Of a DNA stretch of 27,321 bases, positions 19,202 to 27,321 are shown in pieces. The notes under the pieces were generated by a model. That model saw only the letters and a program-made list of their open reading frames with translations. It was not told the origin of the DNA and made no database searches. Numbering within the stretch: the first letter of the stretch is position 1; the number at the start of each line of letters is the position of its first letter. A program made the translations under genes and the position numbers. Source of the stretch: Pleurotus djamor (taxonomy: Eukaryota > Basidiomycota > Agaricomycetes > Agaricales > Pleurotaceae); contig JAPEVF010000621.1 of NCBI GenBank assembly GCA_029747585.1, positions 1 to 27,321 on the forward strand, read 5' to 3'.

Positions 19202-19944
19202 ATGCACTATCTTTATTTCTTCGAGGGCATGGACATGCCCGTACACTCTCCCATCCCATATTGGCCTACCATAGAAGCCGTGTTTGCCCCAGAGAGCCCG
19301 CCCTCCAACCCGCCTTCTTCACCATGTTCTTTTGTGCTGCCACCGAGCTTCAGTCAAGCGGAGGGAGAGGTTCTCGAAGAACTGAGAGAGGCTTCCAAGG
19401 AGAAAGCCAGAGCCTATAAGCATCAAATGAAGATAGTCAGTAAAGAAGTCGCCTTTCGTGCAAAATTTGGCAAGGAGGTGCGCATCAACCTAGTACAGAC
19501 CACAGCCAGCTCATAATCGGAATCTCAGGCTATATGGCCCCCCAGCAATGTATGTGCTGAGGGGTCAGACTTGGATGCATGTCTTGCTTCATCCCTTCTT
19601 GAAGGTGGACAGGATCATCCTCAGACTGGGAGTAAATCTTGGTGGGCGAAGAAACTGAGGGAGAGGCGTCAACGTAAAAAGGTAAGCTCAATTAGTTGAA
19701 CACGCCAGTCCATACATCTCAATCTATGCTCTAGGGTATCTCTAGACGTATCCAGCGGCTTGAGGTGTGGATTGGGCAGATAAAAGGCGAAAGGGAAAGG
19801 GGAATCCTCAGCAACAAGCGGAGAGCAAGGCTGAGTACTGAAATCAAAAGGATGTCTTCTCTAAGACGTGTTCTTCTCCTCAAATCGATACNTTTTTTAA
19901 TAATGCTCCTCATCCATAGCTTCTCCTCTCCTCCTCTTCCATAA
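19202..19944 (+). CDS. Small helical basic protein of unknown function
   Basis: Exons 19202-19477, 19529-19681 and 19735-19944 give about 212 residues, all junctions in phase. The N-terminus (MHYLYFFEGMDMPVHSPIPY) is followed by a proline/serine stretch. A charged helix comes next (EGEVLEELREASKEKARAYK). The C-terminal third is basic (WWAKKLRERRQRKK, ERERGILSNKRRARL) and may bind nucleic acid or form a coiled coil. An N at 19892 before a T6 run makes the end uncertain: with the N dropped the frame stops about 16 residues earlier, after KSILF. I do not recognise the family. It starts 110 bp after the dioxygenase gene on the same strand. Confidence 0.6.
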
Positions 19945-20070
19945 ATTAGCTTTGGTTCGGTCCTAGGACCCATAGTAAGATCAGGACTAAATTGTCCTGT
20001 ATTCATTTTCGGTTCCGATGTATGGATTACGTCGTGATGGATTAGTTGATGCGTGATATATTATTTTAAC

Positions 20071-20078
20071 ATATAAAC
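20071..20078 (+). promoter_or_regulatory. TATA-like word upstream of second DUF6532-like gene
   Basis: ATATAAAC lies about 90 bp before the start codon and is followed by CT-rich DNA typical of fungal leaders. Support is position and composition only. Confidence 0.3.
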
Positions 20079-20167
20079 GACCGCCCAAATGCAAATCATT
20101 CAAACCCTCCTCCTTCTCCCCCACCACTACTAATACGCCAGCCTCCTCCACGTCAATCACCTACGAA

Positions 20168-22573
20168 ATGGGTAAAAGACGCAGGACTCCAGAAGTCACC
20201 GACGAGGAGTCTTCTGGTGATGAGTCTGATATGTCTTCATCTGACGGTGTCACAGAGGAAGAAATGGCAGAGGACGTATGAAATTTTCATATAAACCATA
20301 ATTCTGCGATGACGCTTTACCTCCAGGTTCCCCAGAATCGCAAAAAGAAGCAAAAGAAGCAATCCTCTGAGCTTGCCAGCACACTGAGACGTAGTGCTCG
20401 AGCAAGTGCGGTTGCCTCAGTCGCGGCCCTAGTCCAGCGCACCAAAAGTGCCGGCAGGGGTGGTACAGGAAAGTCCACCACAACGAACTTGGAAGTAAGT
20501 GAGGTGAAAACGTCCAAGAAAAGTATGTCGCCTACCTTTTCATCACACCAATCTTCTTACATAAGCCTTATTTATAGCAACGAAGGCGAAGACAGCAAAG
20601 AAGAAGACGATTTCGGTTGCGAAAGCTGAAGGTACTGGAATATCATCAGGAAACTATTGACTCACTCATTTTCTGATTCGTTAGAGTCCCACAAAACTAC
20701 TCGCAAACTTCTGGAAGAAGAAAAGACTGGGCGAAATGATGTCCCACCATTGTGGGAGGAAGACATCGCTACCCATATGAAATCTCTCGCACCGTCCCAG
20801 CCGATCAAAGCCATTGGTTTGTGTGGTCTCTTGTTCTCTGTGAGAGCGTCTTTCAAGCACTTTCCCCTTAGTCCTCCAGCCACCTACTTCGATCATCACT
20901 GCCAATGACAGTTCCGGTACTCCTCAACCACCTAGGGCACCTTTGCCTTTCCCGGACCTGGATGCTTTCCCCTCAGCGATATTGGGGGAAGGTCTGCCAG
21001 TATCTCAGCCTCAGATGGTGAAACCGTCTGGGGAGGGGGAGGAAGGGTGCGGGGGGGGAGGAAGGGTGTGACATCGTCGATGACAATGAAGATAACCAAG
21101 ATGACAAAGATGACGAAGACGATACGGACGACGAAGACGATACGGACGACGAAAAGGAAGACAAAGACGATGAGGAAGTTGAAGAGAGCGAAGATGACAA
21201 AGATGACGAGGGTGGAGGCAGGGAAGAGCGAACGGGAAGAAAAAGGAAAGATGGGAAGAGACGCGGTACCCACCAACCAGACGCTAAAGTTCACTTTCCT
21301 CTTCTTGATCATTATGCTCCAATACTCATAGCTATTTCAATCTAGGTCATCGTCACCGAGGGGAATAAAGCATTGGTGGGAAAGCGGAATCGAAAGGATG
21401 CTAAGGCGTCTCGTTCCAAGAAGTCCCATCTCATGGATGAAGAAGAAGGGGAGAGAAGAAAGTCTAGTGGCCCGAAACATATCCTCGCGGATTTCAAATA
21501 CTCTGACCACGACTGCCGTGGAATCGCTGAAAGTGCTAGGACTTTGATACGCCAGCGCCTTGTATTGGAGGACGCATTTCCGCAATCCCCATCGGAATTC
21601 ATTTGGGAGACCATTCTTCTGGTTTGTAAGAAGAAACAAGACAGGAAGTATATGAAAAGGTTACAACGCAAGTCGTCCCAGCGAGCAGCAGATATTGTGG
21701 AATATGTGAGTGGTTGTCCTTCTGGTATTGGAACGTGATACCATTCATGTATTTCAGGTTGGCTATTCTATAGCTCATGCTAGAAATGTTGTCAAGACCG
21801 CCGCATCGGATATTATCTGCGCTTCCTACTCTATCCTTGGCATGTCCGACGATGTCCAAGTACAAGCAAAGGTGTCCTGGCTCCTCCGAGGAAATCGTTT
21901 CCATTTTGGACAACTCAACCCCCAAGTATAGTCGCCTTTGTCACCATGTCTTCACCTCACTAATTCGATAATATCCAGGCGGAGACCTGTAATCTACAGG
22001 CTCCATACTGCCACCCTATGATGGGCGATGTGATAAGGAAGGTCTATTTCCTTGGAACTAGGTCTTCCAATTCTAGCAAAGGCATCTTTCGGAAGATGCT
22101 AGATAACCAGGCGATTCCGGTTCCTCTCTTTGCACTGGTTCTCACCGCGATTCAGCAAAGCCTGGAGGAGTATCAAACTGGATACCGAGTCATCAAAGAT
22201 TTCAGAGCCAACGATGTTCAGTTATCGTACGCACACACTTGTTCATATCTTCTTCGCTAACACAAGGCTTAGATACCGTCGTCACTTAGCTGGATTGGAA
22301 AAGGTACAGAAGGAGTCGGGGGAGTGGCTACCTACAATGCTTCACCAGCTATGGAAATGCATCGTGTGAGTTCTGTTCCATGTTACCATTTATTTCTAAC
22401 CCGTCTTCTTTGCTAGCATTCAAACCAAACCAGGATTCCTGGACGTTTTGGACCATCAAGATATTGAGAAGGAATTTGAGGGCGTTGATTTCCAAGCTCT
22501 AGCCAACTCGGTGCCGCCTACCTTCAAGAGTTCTGTCCCCCCTCTGCCTACGCAGCCCAACGCAGACCAGTAG
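20168..22573 (+). CDS. DUF6532-like protein, ten exons, one homopolymer frameshift
   Basis: Exons are 20168-20275, 20327-20522, 20578-20631, 20685-20816, 20872 to about 21288, 21346-21705, 21758-21925, 21979-22226, 22273-22365 and 22417-22573. All junctions keep phase except inside exon 5. There a run of eight G (21051-21058) has one base too many: the frame as written stops at TGA soon after, while the frame with seven G continues into a long Asp/Glu tract and the rest of the gene, giving about 643 residues. The donor ending exon 5 (GTTCAC) is weak and uncertain. The N-terminus is basic and nuclear-looking (KRRR, NRKKKQKK, RSARAS). The folded C-terminus (ILADFKYSDHDCRGIAE, FIWETILLVC, CHPMMGDVIRKVYF, PVPLFALVLTAIQQSLEEYQTG) fits DUF6532-like proteins. 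Function is unknown. Confidence 0.75.
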
Positions 22574-23073
22574 TAGCCGGTAGCCGCTCCATGTATGCTG
22601 TAGCCAGTACCAAATGTCCACTCGCCTTTTCTNCCCCCCAGCACGTTGATTTGTTAGCTCTCCTCTTATCTAGTAGGCTACGGATCCCAGATGAATTTGG
22701 TACATGTAGCCAAGAAGCTTTCACGACTTTACCTTCTCCCATATCTCCGCTTGTGAAGATGGTCGAATGGTTCCTCTGAGTGCTGTGAAAGAGTCTGCCC
22801 AGCTCCGCAGGGTCCCATAAGATTTAGCAGCTTTCCTTAGGAGGGTAGCCTCTGTATGATTCTCCCTGAGCTTTTGCGTCTTTTCTAGCTCATGTTCTGA
22901 CTTTAATGGGAAGCATTAGCTTCCGTGGCTTTCATTGGATTTCTATCTGATGTACTCATTGTGCTCTATGTTTTGGCAGATTTTCAAAGGCAAGTCAAAG
23001 GATATACCTTTCTTTGACAGCTCCTTGGGCTTGGGTAGCTTGAGTGGCGTTCGTTGGCTTTAGCCAGCTCCTA
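22574..23073. other. Intergenic stretch between convergent genes
   Basis: This holds the 3' ends of the DUF6532-like gene and of F-box-like copy B, which face each other. An N precedes a C6 run at 22633. GTCAAAG/CTTTGAC arms (22995-23001 and 23013-23019) could form a small hairpin. AGCTCC, AGCTTCC and AGCTTTC words recur as at 5860-5935. No coding frame is supported. Confidence 0.4.
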
Positions 23074-24199
23074 TTAGCTCCTACAAGAAAGGGGGTTTTC
23101 CTGATGTTCGTGCCAGTGTTCAAATCGCTCCTCACTTGGAACATACACTTTCCGGTATTCAGAACTACCGCGAGTGAACCGACGCATGTCTAGATAGTGG
23201 AACTCAATATCAACGACCCTCAAGTTGGGGAAAGCCGCGAAAAGTCGGTCGACGTCCTCCAAGGATAAGATGAAATTTGCAGTCCGCAGATACTTGAGGG
23301 CGGGGGAAGGGATAAGCAGGATGGTGTCGATATCGACGCTCTAGGATTCATTGAAATCAGGATTTTTGACTAGTACTGAACGTCGGGATGATGGCGTAAT
23401 AACTCACCTCTGAGGTAATCGAGAGGAACTCTACACGCTCGCACCAAGAGACGTTCTTTTTGAATGTTCGACAGGACAATGACAAGGTCCGGACGTTGCG
23501 GACTACGCGAGACTGCATGCCTTCCACGGGAGGAGCTGTCCTAACCGATCTTATACATAGATTCTCCATAGGCGGCGGTGATGATCCGTCTAGTTTGGCA
23601 AAAAAGTCTTCATGGCATTCGAGAGTTACTAGGTTGGGGAGCGCAATAGAAGGGAGTTCATCCAGCGCGCCCTCCTCTGAAGCGGGCCCAAGATTGACAT
23701 ACTGAAGACTCGGTTGAGAACAGACGAATTTGTAGGCCGTGGAGGACAGTAGGCCTCCGAGGAAAAGATGAGTCAGTGATGCCGATGGGGGCAGTAGGCT
23801 CATGTTCTCGGCGGCAACCATATTGGAAATGTATAGTTTTTTGAGGTGGGTGAGCTGAGTCACCGCTCGCACGAGCAAAACCCAATCAATAAGAGACGAA
23901 TCGCTGGTGTCATCGTTGATGAAGGAGACGATATGCGCTGCCAACGCAGGATTGTGGCAAATGGTGGTCACAAATTTGCTGAAATGAGCCGGCGTCGGAA
24001 TGGTTGTCTCAGGTCCGAAGGTGTGGACTCTGTACTCCATCATATGCGACGGTAGGGTGATTGATTCATAGAGGAGGGGGATGATGAGGGCGTGGAATTG
24101 ACGGCTGACAACGAGTAAGGAGCAGAGAATTCTTCGTTCTGGTGATCCAAGCTCGGTAAGTATGATACTGAATATCTCAGCTGGAAATATCGAATTCAT
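23074..24199 (-). CDS. F-box-like/LRR-like paralogue B, intact
   Basis: Exon 1 (24199-23408) and exon 2 (23340-23074) join across a 67-bp intron (GTGAGT...CCTAG), giving 352 residues. The start MNSIFPAEIFSIILTEL is the F-box-like segment and matches starts of paralogues C and D. An ATG 69 bp upstream in the same frame exists, but homology favours this one. SRQFHALIIPLLYESITLP follows, then degenerate leucine-rich blocks (LTHLKKLYIS, LTHLFLGGLL, LPNLVTLEC, ALKYLRTANFIL). The C-terminus ends in HEHQENPLSCRS. As an F-box-type protein it would bind Skp1 through its N-terminus and a substrate through the repeats; this rests on family resemblance only. Confidence 0.75.
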
Positions 24200-24937
24200 C
24201 TGTCCGCGAGGTCGAAGACTTGAACGATCAGATAAAGGTTCAAACAGCTCCCGAAACGGGAACAACATACTGCAGCTGACGTTCTAGGAGCCTCCTGTCC
24301 AACCTCAGGAGATTGGCTGCCTTGCGAGCTGGGTCCCGACCTCCACCAGGCCTTCGTAGTTCGGGAACATATCTACGACATCTGTCTTGAGCGACCATAT
24401 CTTCGACTACAGTACATAGCAGTAGAGAAGGAGAAGACAAAGGTGAACATGAAGGGCGATATATTTCTGCGAGAACCTGAGGAGAAGGACGCAGCCAGAG
24501 CTGATAGTTGCGGGAAAGGACAGTTGGCCTTGTCATTTAGTAGTTATCGCCTCATAGCTCCCAGCCCAGCCCACCAATCACGAGGATCGTACAAAGCGAC
24601 ACCGGGTTTGAAGGGGTGTACGCCTAGCAGGTTCAATTCAAGATAGATCCCATGATATCAGTTTACACCTCGGACCGCGACGTGTGCAAACACGATTGAA
24701 GATTGCTGTATACCTCACGGACACTTTCCTTGCTTGCTATCCCTATTTCTTACACTCATGTAAGTACTGCGTTTGATCTATGCGTGCTCTAGTGCTGGCC
24801 ATCACCACGGAGTCGCCTACGGAGTACTGATACCTGTAGGATCCTCGTACTTAGAGGACATGTTCAAGAATCAACTGTGAGCTCACCATTGAGTCTACAA
24901 ACACAAAACACGCTAGATGATCGCCATGGGGAACCTA
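24200..24937. other. Region between F-box-like copies C and B
   Basis: It should hold the promoter of copy B and the 3' end of copy C, both on the minus strand. A minus-strand frame at 24240-24536 is open but compositionally ordinary and lacks any recognisable motif. No repeat or RNA gene is evident. Confidence 0.4.
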
Positions 24938-26361
24938 CTACGAGTCTACGGGTTGGGTAAGGTGTAGTCATCGGTCAGATACGAAGATTTTGGTTGGTAC
25001 TTACGATTCAAGTCATCCTCTCTCAAACTGCGAGCTTTAGAGCCATCCATACAAATCTCATGCCAGCGCTCAAACTCCTCCGGTTTGGGTATGTGAATTC
25101 CAAGTCCATCTTGTTTAGAGTTGCCGCGGAAGACTCTCCAACAGGTGTCTTGCTCAGTATTGGTATCGATGACAGCAATATTAGGGAATTCGTCCCAGGA
25201 ATGCTTGACGGGTTTAAAGCGAAATGGATACGGCTGGAAACGGAAATATTTGAGGGCACGAGAAGGCATCTTCGCAAGGGTCCTGTTGTTGGCGTCGTCG
25301 ACATCGCTCTAAACACAATCCATTTCAAAAGTTACAGGGTCAGAGCTCTGTAGTAGAGCAAGAGGATATTGGTGAATTGACGCACCGGAGAATTAATATA
25401 CAAAAACTCCACACTTTCACAGTATTCGGCGACGCGTTCGAATACTTCGTATGGAAGTGATAAGTATCGAACGTTCCGAAGGATCTCGAATGCCGTTTGT
25501 CCGTATATGGAAGGGAATACAAGATAAAGGTCCTTGATGGGTGGCGATCCCTCGAGTTTATTGAAGAAGCACCCGCCGCAGGAGAGAGATGTCAAATTGG
25601 GAAGCACGACAGGAGGAAGTGTTGTTGTGATACGAGAATTCGACATTGGATCAGGCCAACATCCGCGGCCTTAAATACTGTACAGGTAGACTAGTCTAGA
25701 ATAAAGTAAAGCAATAAAGAAACTCCTATTCAAATATGATGAGTAATCAGGCATCAAGTCTAGTCGCGTCTCGGGATAACTCTCAAACTCCAACAAGTGT
25801 TGATGTGGGGACCGACTGCTCGGCGTGTCCAATCCTAATGTATTGCAAGCTTGGCTGGGAGCAGATAAGCGCGTAAACATCCTCTGTCCATGTATTTTGG
25901 AAGACAAGATGAGTTAATGAAATTGAGGGGGGAAGAGCCAGGATGAGATGAGAATCCAATGGAATTGGAGGGATTATATGTAAACGTTTGAGGCGGCTGA
26001 AATGGGCAAAGGCCTGCTGGACTGAGACCCAGCCAGCTCTAGACGTTTGTCCAGCCCCGTTATTGATGAATGTGCGGACATGCGCTGCTAATGCTGGGTC
26101 CCGAGAAATGGTCGCAAGAAACTTGTTGAATCTGAGTGGCGTCGAGATTCTTGTGGTAGGGGCAAACCGCTCCATAGTACGGTCGAAGGCTGATAATGCC
26201 TTCGGTAGGGTTATGGACTCGTAGAGGAAGGGCGTGATGAGTTGATAGAATTGGCGGGAGACGAAGAGCAGCGGGTACAGGGTTCTGCGATTTGCTGATC
26301 TGCTGAGCTCCGTGATCACCATATGATATATATCCGCTGGAAAGGTGGAGGAATGCACCAT
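24938..26361 (-). pseudogene. F-box-like paralogue C, disrupted by a 170-bp insertion
   Basis: The gene starts at 26361 (MVHSSTFPADIYHMVI) and matches paralogue B along its length (SRQFYQLITPFLYESITLP, LPNLTSL, RALKYFRF). At 25795 the frame is broken by an insertion ending at 25625 and flanked by AAGTGTTG on both sides. Without the insert and one repeat copy, the first exon (26361-25386) is 266 codons and in phase, against 264 in B, and the reading continues TSTLPPVVLPNL exactly where B has LPSIALPNL. The following introns (25385-25309 and 25004-24946) have good sites, and the frame ends soon after. So this was a roughly 369-residue gene before one insertion. No other damage is seen. Confidence 0.8.
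25617..25802. mobile_element. 170-bp MITE-like insertion with 8-bp target duplication
   Basis: The AT-rich insert (25625-25794) is bounded by two copies of AAGTGTTG (25617-25624 and 25795-25802). An 8-bp duplication suits a hAT-type insertion. The two ends, read inward, agree at only about 10 of 16 positions, so the inverted repeats are weak or the exact ends are shifted. No coding capacity. Confidence 0.7.
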
Positions 26362-26664
26362 CTCAAGGTAGATTTGAGCTGGTTGTACCCTGAGATACTG
26401 TGAGATCCAGAGGGAGGCCGTGTGTTACTCCAGAGGAAAGTCATGGGATCCACGCACCGCGTGTTCAGGAAGCTCTCCAATCAGGAGACTCCTGTTACAG
26501 AGTCAGGAGGCTTATTTTTCGACACGACCAATTCGTTGACTGTGGGAAAGCCTTTTCTCACAGTCACAAAGATGGGATTGGTCTCGATCGAGCCGATGGA
26601 ACTTAGATTGAACTTCTTTTCTTTCTTTCAATTCATCGAAGAATCATCGGTTCATCCCCCAGAA
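26362..26664. promoter_or_regulatory. Divergent promoter of F-box-like C and D with palindrome
   Basis: The two start codons face away from each other across about 300 bp. At 26539-26566 GACTGTG/CACAGTC arms surround GGAAAG...CTTTTC-like DNA, closely related to the palindrome upstream of copy A. It lies about 100 bp before the D start codon. Confidence 0.5.
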
Positions 26665-27321
26665 ATGAGTACGTCGCGATAGCATAGTTTCTTCTTGAAG
26701 TGCAGGTACTCATATCTCCCCTAAGACAGCTCAATCAAGTTCCCTCCCGAAATTTTACACCTTATCCTAGTCAACCTCAGCATGCCCCATCGCAATGCTC
26801 TCCTCCCCGTCCTACTGGTCTGCCGAAGCTTCCATGATATCGTCATTCCACTACTTTACCAATCCATCTCCACGATGCACTCGTTCAATTTCTGGCCACC
26901 AAGCGAACTTGTTCAACCTTCCACATACGTCTTCCCCAAACGCGATCACTTCAAGCAACTGCTCGAAGCTCTCACTCGAAACCCTGCGCTCGCAACACAC
27001 ATCGAGACCTTCATTTATCACGGAACTCTTTTTGCGAGCATTCATGAATGGGAATCAATTCGGGAGATCTTGCCTCTCTTACCGCGCCTACGTCGACTTT
27101 CCCTGATCCCACCAGTTGAACCTCGTGCACCCTTGACAGTCAACTCTGTCTTCCCAACAATAAGGCTAACACATCTCGCTTTCCTTAATGAATGGGATAA
27201 AAGGGTATACAACTTCATCCGTTCTCAGCCTTCCTTGGAGTATCTTGCCTTAGGAGGGATCTCGGTTGAGGCAACACCCTTGGTGCCCTCCTTGCCAACG
27301 ATCCAACTCCCGAACCTACGG
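26665..27321 (+). CDS. F-box-like/LRR-like paralogue D, cut by window edge
   Basis: A 4-nt first coding exon (ATG plus one base, 26665-26668) is followed by a 57-bp intron (GTACGT...CCTAAG) and an open exon from 26726 to the edge. The result starts MNSSIKFPPEILHLILV, an F-box-like segment close to paralogue B (MNSIFPAEIF). It continues NALLPVLLVCRSFHD, IPLLYQSIS, LTHLAFLNEW and LEYLALGGI, then LPNLR at the edge. It is most like copy A, with an equivalent 4-nt first exon, and retains the segment missing from A. The C-terminal part lies outside the window. Confidence 0.72.

Noticed and set aside
20932..21331. Ser/Val-rich minus-strand frames and a Lys/Thr/Met-rich plus-strand frame
   Set aside because: They are other-frame readings of the Asp/Glu repeat in the DUF6532-like gene.
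24240..24536. Minus-strand open frame upstream of F-box-like copy B
   Set aside because: No motif, overlaps the likely B promoter, and no splice sites join it to B.

Overview
The window looks like genomic DNA of a mushroom-forming basidiomycete (Agaricomycetes). It has many short GT-AG introns (mostly 46-68 bp) with CTAAC/CTGAC-like branch sites, F-box-like families, DUF6532-type genes, a Plavaka-class DNA transposon, a hAT-type non-autonomous element, and a 2-oxoglutarate/Fe(II) dioxygenase of a kind I associate with Agaricomycetes. No species is assigned. All gene models were spliced by eye from frame continuity and splice signals. Seven single N bases are scattered through the window, most of them beside homopolymer runs. 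In all four cases where an N lies inside a recognisable coding exon, removing it restores the expected frame, so I treat those Ns as spurious bases.

Layout. 1-247: AT-rich DNA ending in nine exactly 10-bp-phased CACTATG-type decamers. 248-964 (-): N-terminal piece of a Plavaka transposase, cut off next to that array. 1074-3636 (+): ten-exon DUF6532-like gene, head-to-head with the fragment across 109 bp. 4048-5250 (+): frameshifted F-box-like gene (copy A). 6437-7626 (-): separate two-exon F-box-like gene bracketed by two dimers of a 105-bp repeat. 8074-8789: complete 716-bp non-autonomous hAT element with an 8-bp target duplication and a Pol III A/B-box sequence inside. 8815-12083 (-): apparently intact Plavaka transposase of 1048 residues. 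12301 to about 13991 (-): Ulp1/C48-type protease, probably from the same transposon.

From 14557 to 22573 four plus-strand genes lie close together: a coiled-coil protein with a duplicated exon; a 939-residue protein ending in a 2OG-Fe(II) dioxygenase domain; a 212-residue helical protein of unknown function; and a second DUF6532-like gene with a homopolymer frameshift. From 23074 to the right edge are three more F-box-like paralogues: B intact, C broken by a 170-bp insertion with an 8-bp target duplication, and D divergent from C and cut by the window edge.

The window is thus a transposon-rich accessory region in which lineage-expanded families (F-box-like, DUF6532, dioxygenase) sit next to Plavaka and hAT DNA. 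The transposase and Ulp1 genes probably work together in one mobile element. The dioxygenase belongs to the fold that includes the TET/JBP base-oxidising enzymes, but its substrate cannot be read from the sequence. The DUF6532 and coiled-coil neighbours have no assignable role.
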